A stretch of DNA of 64,000 nt from Megalobrama amblycephala. Lineage: Eukaryota > Chordata > Actinopteri > Cypriniformes > Xenocyprididae. Below are positions 54,692 through 64,000 of this stretch, piece by piece; positions within the stretch are counted from its first letter, which is position 1, and each line of letters starts with the position of its first letter. The notes below the pieces were generated by a model, which had not been told where the DNA came from, ran no database searches, and was given only the letters and a program-made list of their open reading frames with translations. The position numbers were made by a program, and so were the translations under genes. The DNA is taken from assembly GCF_018812025.1 (NCBI RefSeq), contig NC_063058.1, positions 19,832,297 to 19,896,296 on the forward strand, given 5' to 3'.

Positions 54692-57029
54692 GATATTATT
54701 CCACAAAAAGATTTTATTTCAGCTCTTCACTTTATTACTGTTCTTTACAGCTGAACAGTAATAACAGTAATACAGAGTGATTTTGCCAGCCCTTTTACTC
54801 ACTCTTGATGAGTAGAGTTCTTGGAGAGTGGGATGGGGTGTAGGCCTACATCCAAATAAAATTCCATCATAAGTTCTCTCATATATTTTCACTCCATTAA
54901 GTGCATATCTAAAACAGAAATCAATTTCTTATAATTCAAAGCAATATCACCGCGTATTGTAATTTTGTATGAGAAGTCACTGAATTACATTTCAAACTGG
55001 AAAATCACAATAAAAGACAAGAGACAAAAATACTTTTAATTTTTTTTATTGATTAAAATTACTCAAATTTGACTGGCTAAGGGCAATTTACAGAGTGCTT
55101 ATACAGAGATTATTTTATAAATGAATCCTGTCAAGTGAAATGAAATAAAACACAGCTCTGATCAATCTGATTCAAGAACAAATCCTAGAGTCTGAATTGC
55201 CTGCTTGCTCATTTGATTTCCTGAAAAGACATGTGAACTACCTGCTAAGGATGACCTAATAATCTCTGTCATGTTTCAAATTACTACATGAATCGCACAT
55301 AGCTTGAGGCAGAGGGATCGAGGGATCTTCGCTGACATTCGTAACAAACCCACAACCTTAAAAAACAAAATAAAGTTTGGATGAGAGCACAAGAGCCTAA
55401 TCAAGAATCAAGACTCCAAACAAACAATGCAGTCCAATCTGTGAACTGGTTCAGCAGGTTGAAAAAAACTTTGATAAAAACTTATTTGGTATCACTTTAT
55501 TTTATTTACTTATTACAGTGTAATTACACATTTAAGTACTGAGTAATAAGTTTTGAGTTTTCATTTGAAGTTAGTCATACATTTTTTTTCTGGATAATGT
55601 ATATTGGTTAAAATAAGTATTCCTTTTTAATAAATAAATTCAACATCAATTAAAGAGGAACATTGACAGAGGTGCACGAGTGGTACGCAGGTGCGCATGT
55701 ATGGTAAAAATGAATGATGCGCACCAGAAAACATGGAGGGAAGCGCTTTTGAGTACCAACATTTTTGAGGACCGGTTCACAGGGACACATTTACTTACTG
55801 GAGTAGGATTTTTCTCCATCTCTGGTAAAATGGCAATCATGATGATAAGTGTGTTCTTTATTTATTAGGTGTGCAATGTATCGCAGTTAATCCATACGGA
55901 TAAGATCCAACGGTTCAGCACACATGTGATTTGTGAATTAACTGCTAAATTTATCCATCATAAAATGAAAGTTTATCATTTGGATGTGTTTTGTCTCACC
56001 AATTAACGCATTCAAATGATTTTAAAAGCGGAAGAAAAGAAAAATCGGGACTCGCGAGCTGTTATCTCTCCCTCGAACACCGAATTAATTCTTTTGAGTT
56101 TATTTGCGCTTAAACGGACACATACACACAAAATTATGTCAAAATACCTGTCTCGGCAAGTATTCTCTCGGTTATGTCATAAGTGAACAGTTGAGAAAGA
56201 AACCGAATGTGTGTCAGTTATTCGGTCCGTGCTTTGCTTCTTAAAGTGACAGCAGCCTAATATTCTTGCTGTTGTCTGTCATTAATGTCAGTAAAAAAAA
56301 AATAAATAAATAAAAATTCATTATCATCATCTAACTTTTTCAAGAGAAAAGAAGATAGTGAGGGGAGCAGTCAGGAGGAAATTGATGAGGACAGGTTTTA
56401 GGATAATAAGTGTGTCACGTAAAGTGTGCACCAAGCAACATCTCCAGGTGCTCCCTTGAGAACCAGACCAAAGAAGTTATGTGCACGCCTGAACATTGAC
56501 GTTTATAAACAGCAGCTTGGCGCCACCATGCATGCCATCTCTGCTCACTAGACAGGGTTACCAATAAAACAAACTAGGTACAAACAAACTCTGTTGTAGT
56601 TGGCCTGAAATATGAACGCAAAACAAACCAAAACAGGACATAACCCTAGAAAATACAGAATACTCAATCATACATGGTTTCCCTCATCAGAGGAACGATG
56701 TTGCCCATTACAGGCATCAGAAGTGCCGTCTCCTTGAGGCAGATCTTCATTTATGTGGAAAGGAGGAATTCCTGGTGCTGTATTGACTCCTTTACATATT
56801 TTATAGCTCTTCATGAGCTCTCAACTGGTAAAGATATACCACATGTACGCACAAACAATGAGCACATTTAGCTCAGCACACAGCATTCTTTTTGTTACAA
56901 AATGTACATCATAAAAGCTGTTTTCTCTCTAGGTTTGGTGTTAAAAATAACATTGCTAAAGCGAACCAGGACTAAATGCATCATTTTCTTTTTTGGTCCA
57001 GACCAAAAGAACCAAGAGAACCAAACTAC
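54692..57029. other. Intergenic DNA upstream of Mx gene 3
   Basis: No gene is supported in this 2.3 kb. Short frames near 55680-55870 and 56674-56871 look like chance. I see a short AT-rich simple repeat near 56290-56320 and no other clear feature. Confidence 0.4.
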
Positions 57030-57815
57030 ACTGTAAAAAATGACCGTGATTTTAACAGTAAAAGACTGTAAAAATCCTGCGGTGAAAAACTGTTGATTGG
57101 TTTACAGAAAGTTTCCGTACTATATACGGTGAATAACTGTAATAGATCTAATGGTACATTTAATGTAATTTTACGGTAAAATACCGTTAAATTCACAGTT
57201 TTTGGAAGTGAAAAATAACAATTCATTGTAAAATTTACAGTGAAAAACCGTATATTGACATTCCCACAATTCCCTGCGTGATACTTCACATTTGATATAT
57301 TTTCGTTGAAATAACTCTGTTTCTTCTTAGTTTTTCTCATTTTTTTCTAATCAGTTATGTATATTAGGGTTTTATGTTACATCTAATGTTGTTAAATTAA
57401 TGTTTATTGCATTTTTAAAATTTCATGCATGTTACCATGATGGTGTTTAGTGTGTGTGTGAATGACACTGTGTGCACCTTCTATATATTAGTATTGTGCT
57501 TCTCAGCTTGTGGAAAAGCTGCTTGTGATGAACTTTGATTCATCATGTGACTCTCATCACCACTGTGTTTGGTGACTGTCAGTGTATTATAAAGGTACAA
57601 AACAGATATTAGTACTTCATTAGGTTAGTAAATTAACATTATATCAGTTAATGAAATACGTTATTTTACCGTAAATTTAACAGATTTAAAATGTAAAATT
57701 CACATGTAACTCCGTAAGTATGTTTACGGTTTGATGTCATTTTTAAATTATTGTTCTGGTAACCACAGCTGCCGGTATTTTTCCGTAGAAACAACGGGAT
57801 TTTTTTTTACAGTGT
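57030..57815. mobile_element. CACTGTAAAAAATGA MITE (reverse of the copy at 29210)
   Basis: Left end ACACTGTAAAAAATGACCGTG and right end TTTTTTTTTACAGTGTA are inverted, and the body (ACGGTGAATAACTGTAATAG, TTCCCACAATTCCCTGCGTG, GTGTTTGGTGACTGTCAGTG) matches the element at 29210-29880 on the opposite strand. Together they form a pair of inverted copies about 28 kb apart. Confidence 0.8.
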
Positions 57816-57989
57816 AGTGCAAACACACCCAAGACATAGTGGCACAGTGCAACTGGCCCCTGATCCTGCCCTGCAGGCACACAAGGTAAATCCACATATG
57901 CACAAAAGCATTTCCTGTAAGTCAAAACCGTTGTGTTGTTCTTTCAAAAATTATGAAAATGTCTTACATGTTTATTCTGTATCTACTTT

Positions 57990-58186
57990 CAGTTTTATTC
58001 TTTTCATGGGTGTGATGCACTATAAATTCAGTCTGACACACACATTTCAACTCACATTTCTCTAAACACAAACACTGTGTTTGGATGAAACCTAAATAAC
58101 ATCATTTATAAGAGTCACTCAAAAAAAAGGACATTAATTATTCTCAGAACTAACTTTGTTTTTTCCTCTTTTGTTTTCGCAGAAAA
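57990..58186 (+). promoter_or_regulatory. Candidate promoter of Mx gene 3
   Basis: GTGTGATGCACTATAAATTCAG matches the TATA region of the gene 2 promoters (GCATGATGCACTATAAATACAG), with TATAAATT at 58021-58028. Upstream, TTTCAGTTTT near 57987 matches the ISRE core at all but one position. The start codon at 58187 is preceded by TTTTGTTTTCGCAG, so unlike gene 2 there may be a spliced 5' UTR here. Confidence 0.5.
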
Positions 58187-59612
58187 ATGTCGAGTTCAGG
58201 CTTATTTTCAATATTCGCTTCTCCAGATCAAAGTGATGATGATGAAGACTATGATAGCTCTCAAAACCAAAGGTTAGTAAAAAAATTTAATTTGCTTATT
58301 ACTAAACTATTTTTTAAGATAGTTCATTTTAAATTTAGTTTGAAATGCTTTTTTTACGCTTTTATAGGCATAGTTTATTTATTTTGTAAAAAATATAATT
58401 TTATAATTTTATATTTAATTTTATATTCATTAGATTCATTAACATATCCTATAATATTGAATTTTTTAAAAATAAAAAAAACATTTTATCATACAAATAA
58501 AAAAGAAACAATCATAAGTAAGAAAAAGAAATCAAAAATGGATTATAACAAATATAAGGGGAAGTTTATATATGAAAGGACAAACCGAATAAGATAATAC
58601 AATGTGATCGCTGTGTTTTTTAAATGAATGTATATTTTTATCTTTACAGTGAGGAAATGAAGGGAGAGGTTCACAGTTATTTAGAGGAGAGCATTCGTCC
58701 TTACATTGATCTGATCGACACTCTGCGGTCAGTTGGCATTCACAAGGACTTGGCATTACCGACAATTGTAGTGATCGGAGACCAGAGTTCTGGGAAAAGC
58801 TCTGTGTTGGAAGTGTTGTCTGGAGTTGCATTACCAAGAGGAAGCGGTGAGCAGTGTTGGGCAAGCTATTTAAAAAATGTAGCTAAGCTACAGACTACTC
58901 TATAAAAAAGTTAGCTAAGTTGATACCCTTCAGTGAAAAGAACACTACAGTCTATATGGAAAATCTACTTTATTTAGATTTTTTTTCATGTGTAATGTGT
59001 GAAAATTGTCGCTAGACTCTAATTTGTTCAGTGTGAGGGGGAGCTTAGCGCATACTACACACTGTGCCACAGTACTGTAGCTTACAGCACAGCACTGTGT
59101 TAAAGCAGGGACATATATTTTGGAGGAACCACCCAACTGATTCAATTGCGTGAATGATTTATTTATTCTGGAACTGTTTCAATCGATTCAAACTCAAAAT
59201 GATAAGAGGTAAGAGGTAAGAGGAACCAATTTAAAAGATTCCCAAAACAGACCCTATTGTTCTGATTCTAAAGAGCTGTCAGAGAGTATACACATACCTT
59301 ACTGAAAGGTTTAAAATAGTTTTGACATGAAAAGCTGTTTAGAAAATAACGACGCTACCGAGAAATTTTAACGACATTTCTGCCCATAACTTGCAGTGAA
59401 GACTGTTTTACATTCAAATTGTTCTTCTAACATTATCAGTTTTCTAATAATTGTTAACTGAACTGTGTTTGCTATAGGAATTGTCACCAGATGTCCACTA
59501 GAGCTGAGGCTGAAGAAAGTAACTGGTGTCAAGTGGAAGGCTGTTCTCTCCTACCGTGATACGAAAATTGAATTTGTGGATTCATCATTAGTTGAAAGAC
59601 ATGTTGAAACAG
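58187..59612 (+). CDS. mx: Interferon-induced GTPase Mx (Mx gene 3, 5' part only)
   Basis: Three exons are present: 58187-58272, 58650-58846 and 59478-59612, joining in frame for about 139 aa. The first encodes a serine- and aspartate-rich tail ([20 protein letters not shown]). The second is identical in length to exon 2 of the other Mx genes and encodes [20 protein letters not shown] and the P-loop GDQSSGKSS. The third encodes [14 protein letters not shown] with one codon fewer than gene 2. Exons 2 and 3 are nearly identical to those of gene 2, including intron edges (ACTGTGTTTGCTATAG). No exon 4 is found in the remaining 4.4 kb. As intron 3 of gene 2 is 5.5 kb long, the gene most likely continues beyond the window rather than being truncated. 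Confidence 0.9.
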
Positions 59613-59865
59613 GTTAGTAAAATGTGTTTTGTTTTTTCTTTTAAAAGTGTTAAGAATAAAGTATTCAAAGCTTTTTAAAAAACACTGTTGCCTAATATGC
59701 ATTAACATATTTGGTTGAGACTGAGGGAACTATGTGTAAAATTTAGCTAAATTATAGCTAAACTAAATGTACTATATATACTACCAAATAAAGTCCACCT
59801 TTAATGTAACATTTACCACAAAGGTAAGCCTAAAAAACATACTTAGCCACACTTTTACAGAGTTA

Positions 59866-60280
59866 AAGGGTTAGTTCACCCAAAAATGACATTTCTGTCA
59901 TTGATTACCCTCATGTTGTCCCAAACCCGTAAGACCTTCGTTTGTCCTCAGAACACAAATTAAGATATTTTTGATGTGGGTAAATCTGAGGGTATCTGAT
60001 CCACACATAAGCAGAAATGACACTGCATCTTTTGAGGTCCAGACGGGTATTAAAAGACATTGATAAAACAGTAAATCAGTGGTTTGGAGCGTCAAAGTCA
60101 TGTGATTTCAATGAATGAGGCATCGTTATGTCATAAGTCTTGAAATTGCAATGGTTTGCGTGACTTTGGAAGTTTGACACACGCTCTGAACCACTGATTT
60201 GAAACAAAAGATTCATAAAGCTTCAAAGCTTCATGAAGCAGTGTTTTGAAATCAACCATCACTAGATATTGTTGAAAAAG
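59866..60280. mobile_element. Partial MITE, GGGTTAGTTCACCC family (copy 3)
   Basis: The left end AAAGGGTTAGTTCACCCAAAA and the body (GACCTTCGTTTGTCCTCAGA) match the elements at 958 and 9429. The right part is replaced by the inner palindrome unit also seen at 9690-9970 (TTTGAAATCAACCATCACTAGATATTG). The right terminus is missing. Confidence 0.7.
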
Positions 60281-60750
60281 TCCCTGAAAAAGTAAAATAC
60301 CTGTAGGCTGGTAGAAACCTTTACAAACATTAAAAACAATATAGATCTCTTCACTCCACAAAAAAGCAAAAAAAACAAACAAATCTAATTTAATGGTATT
60401 CAGAACAGGAATGAAAATAATAAGTAGCCTATAAAACAAACAAATGATAGTGACATTCATTATAAACAACATTAATAATAAAAGCCTAGCATAAACAAAT
60501 ATATTTAAAGCAAAACGAAACTGCCAGCATGTGGGAAATGCAAATATACTTGGGCTCTAAAGATAGCACTGTCATTTGGAACAAATTCAAATGTGTCCAA
60601 AATTTTTGCATGCTTGACGTGAATTGCATTGTATTGTGTTGTATGCCACTTTGGAATATACTGTAAGTTGCAGCAAATTATAACAACACTGAGTATATTC
60701 TGGAAAATACAGTTTGGTGAAAAACACTTGTGAAATTCACTTTTTACCCC
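60281..60750. other. Mx gene 3 intron 3 DNA without features
   Basis: I see nothing in this AT-rich stretch beyond short A-rich runs. Confidence 0.4.
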
Positions 60751-61525
60751 TTAAAGGCACACTTCACTTTTTTTTTTTTCGAATCCATTCAGCCGATCTC
60801 CAGGTCTGGCGGAACCACTTTTAGCATAGCTTAGCATAGTTCATTGAATGTGATGAGACCAATAGCATCTCGCTCAAAAAAATGACCAAAGAGTTTCAAT
60901 ATTTTTCCTATTTAAAACTTGACGCTTCTGTAGTTACATTGTGTACAAAGACCGATGGAAAATGAAAAGTTGCGATTTTCTAGGCCGATATGGCTAGGAA
61001 CTATACTCTCATTCTGGCGTAATAATCAAGGAACTTTGCTGCCGTACCATGGGTGCAGCAGGCGCAATGATATTACGCAGTGCCTGTGACCCCCTGCTTG
61101 CACAGGGAGCGTGCCTTGCAACCATGGAGACATTTGTGAGAGACGCTGCATAATATCATTGCGCCTGCAGCACCTATGATACGGCAGCAAAGTTCCTTGA
61201 TTATTACACCGGAATGAGAGTATAGTTCCTAGCCGTATCGGCCTAGAAAATCGCAACTTTTCATTTTCCGTCGGTCTTAGTACACAATGTAACTACAGAA
61301 GAGTCAAGTTTTAAATAGGTAAAATATTGAAACTCTTTGGTCATTTTTGAGCAAGATGCTAACGGTCTAATCAGATTCAATTAACTATGCTAAGCTATGC
61401 TAAAAGTGGTACCGCCAAACCCGGAGATCGGCTTAATGGATTTGAAAACGGTAAAACTCAACTATTTAACTCTAGGGGAGTTGGAAAATGAGCCTATTTT
61501 CATAAAAACTGGTTTGTTCCTTTAA
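60751..61525. mobile_element. Foldback MITE, AAAGGAACACTCCAC family (copy 3)
   Basis: Ends TTAAAGGCACACTTCAC and TGGTTTGTTCCTTTAA are diverged versions of the family ends; the arms (TTTAGCATAGCTTAGCATAG, AAAAGTTGCGATTTTCTAGG, AAACTCTTTGGTCATTTTTG) are as in the copies at 11708 and 19732. It is full length. Confidence 0.8.
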
Positions 61526-62341
61526 CATTTTGATTTTATCTGGTAATGTTGTCATTTGTGCTATAAAACAATGCTGTGATTCTTGCAATTCAAAGAAGTA
61601 GTTACTAACGTAACCTTTGTTCCCTGTGATAATGGGAATGAGCATTGCATATGGGGAAAACTCAATTTTTCTCAGAATACTGAAGCCTGATTGGTTCATG
61701 TGCACCTGCACAGACAAATGGCTTTGGACGGGGCCAACTGCCTATTTAAGTCACGCTGAAAGCCATTTTCATCCGAATTTTTCCAATGTGGAGTGGTAGC
61801 GTTGACTCATGTGCAGGCGCAGCAAGCTATGCAATGCTCGTTCCCGTTATCTCAGGGAACCAAGGTTATGTAACTGAAATATTCCTTTCCATTGCGGTTC
61901 ACTTGCATTGCATCAGTAGATAACATGTATGGGGAATGTAATTCAAAGCACCGTCCTAATAGCAGAGAATGGAATGCTGTCCTGCAAGCCCGTAGCCTTG
62001 GGGTGCTTGGTGACAAGGGCCCCATAGCAGGCTACATGAAAGATAGGGACTTAAAAGTTTTGTCCAGCAAAACAGGCTCCGGACAGGAGCTGGAGCCCCT
62101 GGGGCATGATGCTGCCCGAAAAACCCCAGGGAAATGGTTAAGCGAACAATATCCATGCATGAAGAGCAGGGACTAAGTTGTAAAACCTTGCAAGGATGGC
62201 GAAGACCAGCTGGTCGCTGCACAGATGTCGGCAATGGACACTCTGCTAGACAAAACCTAAGAGGAGGCCATTCCCCTGGTGCAGTGAGCCTTCACCCCTA
62301 TAGGGCACTGCAAGCCCACTTGTAAGCCAGTGCTATCATGT

Positions 62342-63115
62342 CTACAATCCAATGAGATAGTCTCTGCTTCGTAATTGGCAGCCCCTTTGAGCAACCTCCG
62401 AAGCACCCAAATAGTTGCTCTGACTGCCTGAACTGGCTAGAGTGCTCAATGTACACCCTAAGGCCCGAACCGGGCAGAGTGGGTATGGCACTTGCTCATC
62501 CTCAGTGGAAGGGAGAGCAGAGAACATTATGACCTGTAAGGTGTGGAAAGCACCTTAGGCACATAGATTATTGGTCTAAGGATGAATTTAATGTCATTAG
62601 GCCCAAACTCAAGGCAAGATGCAACCACTGAAAGAGCCTGCAAATTGCCAACTTGCTTGACCGATGCAAAAAAACTAGCAGAAGGGCTGTCTTTAGCAAG
62701 AGAGTCCGAAGGTCGGTTGTTGCGGGCGGCTCAAACGGAGGGCTTCGGAGCACCCTCAGGACTATGGACAGGTCCCAAGATGGCACCATGTGGGGGCAAG
62801 GTTTATTCAGCCTCCTGGGCCCTCTGAGAAACTTGACGACCAAGTCGTTTTTCTCAATAGACTGGCCAGCTATAGGAGTGTGGTTTACTGCAAAGTATAC
62901 CTTGAGTATGGATGAGGTGCATCCACCATCCAGCAGCTCCTGTAGAAATGAAAGTATTGATGCGATCTTGTAAGGTAGAGTCTATATCTTGGGCTGAAAA
63001 CCAGCTGGTGGCCAGGGAAGCTTGGTGTACACTTTTTCTTCCGCGCTGTCAACCGTGGTGAGGGCAGACGAAAAGTAATAGTGGATGCATCCTGAATAGG
63101 GGCGGTGCGCACCAT
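62342..63115 (-). pseudogene. DIRS tyrosine recombinase remnant
   Basis: Minus-strand frames preserve pieces of the recombinase seen intact at 46549-47646: a degenerate PSTLKV-like start near 62900-63000, then VVKFLRGPRRLNKPCPH, SWDLSIVLRVLRSPPFEP and LRTLLLKTALLL (62843-62568), and PYPLCPVRALGC (about 62485-62450). Frameshifts separate them, and the catalytic HxxR and tyrosine boxes were not found. It is inactive. Confidence 0.75.
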
Positions 63116-63422
63116 GACTTATTCAGTTCTTCGTAAACTTTGGGTGTCGCCCCAGCTGCAGTAACCATTCTTCGAGGCGATTGTGGGCAGGCTACTCTTG
63201 AGCCTCCACTCCACTACAGCCTTCGTAAAGTTCACCCAGTCCTCTGCTTTAGATGCAGTCAGAGACCTAGTGTAATCAAAGTCCTCTGAGCCACCAGATG
63301 AAACCATACTGCTCACACCAGGGCGCTGGTCTTCGCGGGTGAACAGTACTGGAGATTCGCGGTTGCTGGGCCGACATAAGCTCGCTACAGCCTGCTGCTA
63401 CACCCCGTGGCTTCACTGTTTC

Positions 63423-63658
63423 TTAAATCACATCTCGAGAGGGGAAGAGAATGGGAGAGTGCGCGAGATGGGATAGCTCTCTTTTAAAAAAGCGATCCTT
63501 AAGCACAGCAATGCTAGACTCAGGCTCTTGCAGTGAGAACAGCTGGTCTCTGTGAGTGCAGCCTCGGCGTGGATGTGTCCCAGGCAAGCGATACACTCGG
63601 TGTGCTGCTCTGAGGGAAGCAGGGAAGCTCTGCATGAGCCACACTCATGGTGCAGCAT
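63423..63658 (-). pseudogene. DIRS gag-like Cys-rich fragment
   Basis: The minus-strand frame encodes LHHECGSCRASLLPSEQHTE, CIACLGHIHAEAAL, TSCSHCKSLSL and LLCLRIAFL. The repeated CxxC pairs with an intervening histidine suggest a small zinc-binding fold, and the arrangement is that of fish DIRS ORF1 proteins. It helps identify the corresponding decayed region at about 43070-43130. Confidence 0.65.
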
Positions 63659-64000
63659 TTTGCAACAAATGTCACTTAAAGTTTGCTTTTTTAAGTGGAA
63701 TTTACTCAGACAGAGTCACCAGATAGCCGCAGGAGATAAGCGCTGCTAAAGCCCTGTTAATCTGCTGCTTGAGGTTTGTTTTAACGCGAGCAGAAAGACT
63801 TCTTCTCTTCAGAGTTGGTGAGAAGAATATCTTTGTGCTTTAAGGAGAAAAATTCTGATATAAATGCTTTTCAGCACGACTTAAATAGGCAGTCGGCCCA
63901 TCCATTTTGGCAGGCTGAAAAGCCATCGTCTATGCAAGTGCTATTGACAGCTATTGATGCAATGCGAGTGAACCACATTGAAAGGGAACATCAATTTGTG

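Larger units (their letters stand above)
61600..64000 (-). mobile_element. Second DIRS-like element, reversed and internally deleted, cut by window end
   Basis: Read on the minus strand the order is: inverted repeat (reaching the window end), gag-like Cys-rich sequence (63658-63423), recombinase remnants (63115-62342), internal complementary region (about 61925-61828) and the other inverted repeat (61820-61604). TAACGTAACCTTTGTTCCCT at 61604 pairs with sequence near 61850-61875, and CCATTGCGGTTCACTTGCAT (61889) pairs imperfectly with 63955-63985. The RT/RNase H region is absent, so this is a deletion derivative. It is a different subfamily from the element at 42425. Confidence 0.7.

Noticed and set aside
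55646..56871. Short frames that might be exons of a gene between Mx 2 and Mx 3
   Set aside because: No consistent splice pattern, no recognisable domain and no continuation in the neighbouring sequence.
59613..64000. Possible exon 4 of Mx gene 3
   Set aside because: The expected start (an acceptor followed by AQNELAG-like coding and a DLPG motif) was looked for and not found; it should lie beyond the window.
1..64000. CRISPR arrays, rRNA and intact tRNA genes
   Set aside because: No regularly spaced short repeats of that type and no complete cloverleaf were seen; the tRNA-like boxes belong to SINE remnants.

Overview
This window looks like a piece of a teleost genome, most likely a cyprinid (zebrafish, carp or goldfish type). 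It has spliced genes with GT-AG introns, three interferon-inducible Mx GTPase genes in tandem, and a dense load of fish-type mobile DNA: foldback MITEs with ends such as GGGTTAGTTCACCC and GGTAACACTTTACA, DIRS-type retroelements, a Ty3/Gypsy relic, an L2-like LINE relic, a tRNA-type SINE, and hAT and Harbinger derivatives. The species call rests on repeat style and gene families recognised by eye, not on a search.

Layout. 1-3.6 kb: non-coding, with foldback repeats. 3.6-11.4 kb: two paralogous four-exon genes (302 and 305 aa), each with an N-terminal Myb/SANT-like (trihelix-type) DNA-binding domain and a C-terminal helix of repeated seven-residue charged units. 14.3-21.6 kb: Mx gene 1, thirteen coding exons, 643 aa, intact. 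22.2-24.5 kb: two relic Mx promoter/first-exon copies, then the presumed live promoter of Mx gene 2; all three carry the same ISRE-like core and TATA box. 24.5-40.8 kb: Mx gene 2, thirteen coding exons, 644 aa, intact although its introns are swollen by a Gypsy relic, a LINE broken by two later insertions, a SINE, a Harbinger remnant and several MITEs. 42.1-54.1 kb: a nested composite, one MITE split by about 12 kb of insertions that include a DIRS-like retrotransposon (RT/RNase H, tyrosine recombinase, inverted terminal repeats, internal complementary region), a 1.1 kb tandem duplication and a CATATATG-rich foldback. 54.4 kb: probable solo LTR. 58.0-59.6 kb onward: Mx gene 3, of which only the first three coding exons lie in the window. 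59.9-64 kb: more MITEs and a reversed, internally deleted second DIRS element.

Function. The three Mx genes form an antiviral effector cluster: dynamin-superfamily GTPases expected to be switched on by type I interferon through ISRE elements and to assemble into rings that bind viral components. Exon lengths and phases are almost identical in genes 1 and 2. The main length difference falls in the exon encoding stalk loop L4, the part of mammalian Mx proteins that decides viral target range. Genes 2 and 3 are much closer to each other than to gene 1 and appear to come from a recent duplication. The two SANT-like genes are probably DNA-binding regulators; nothing in the sequence ties them functionally to Mx beyond adjacency.

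No bacterial-type features, CRISPR arrays, rRNA or tRNA genes were seen. All exon boundaries were read by eye from splice signals, frame continuity and comparison between paralogues.
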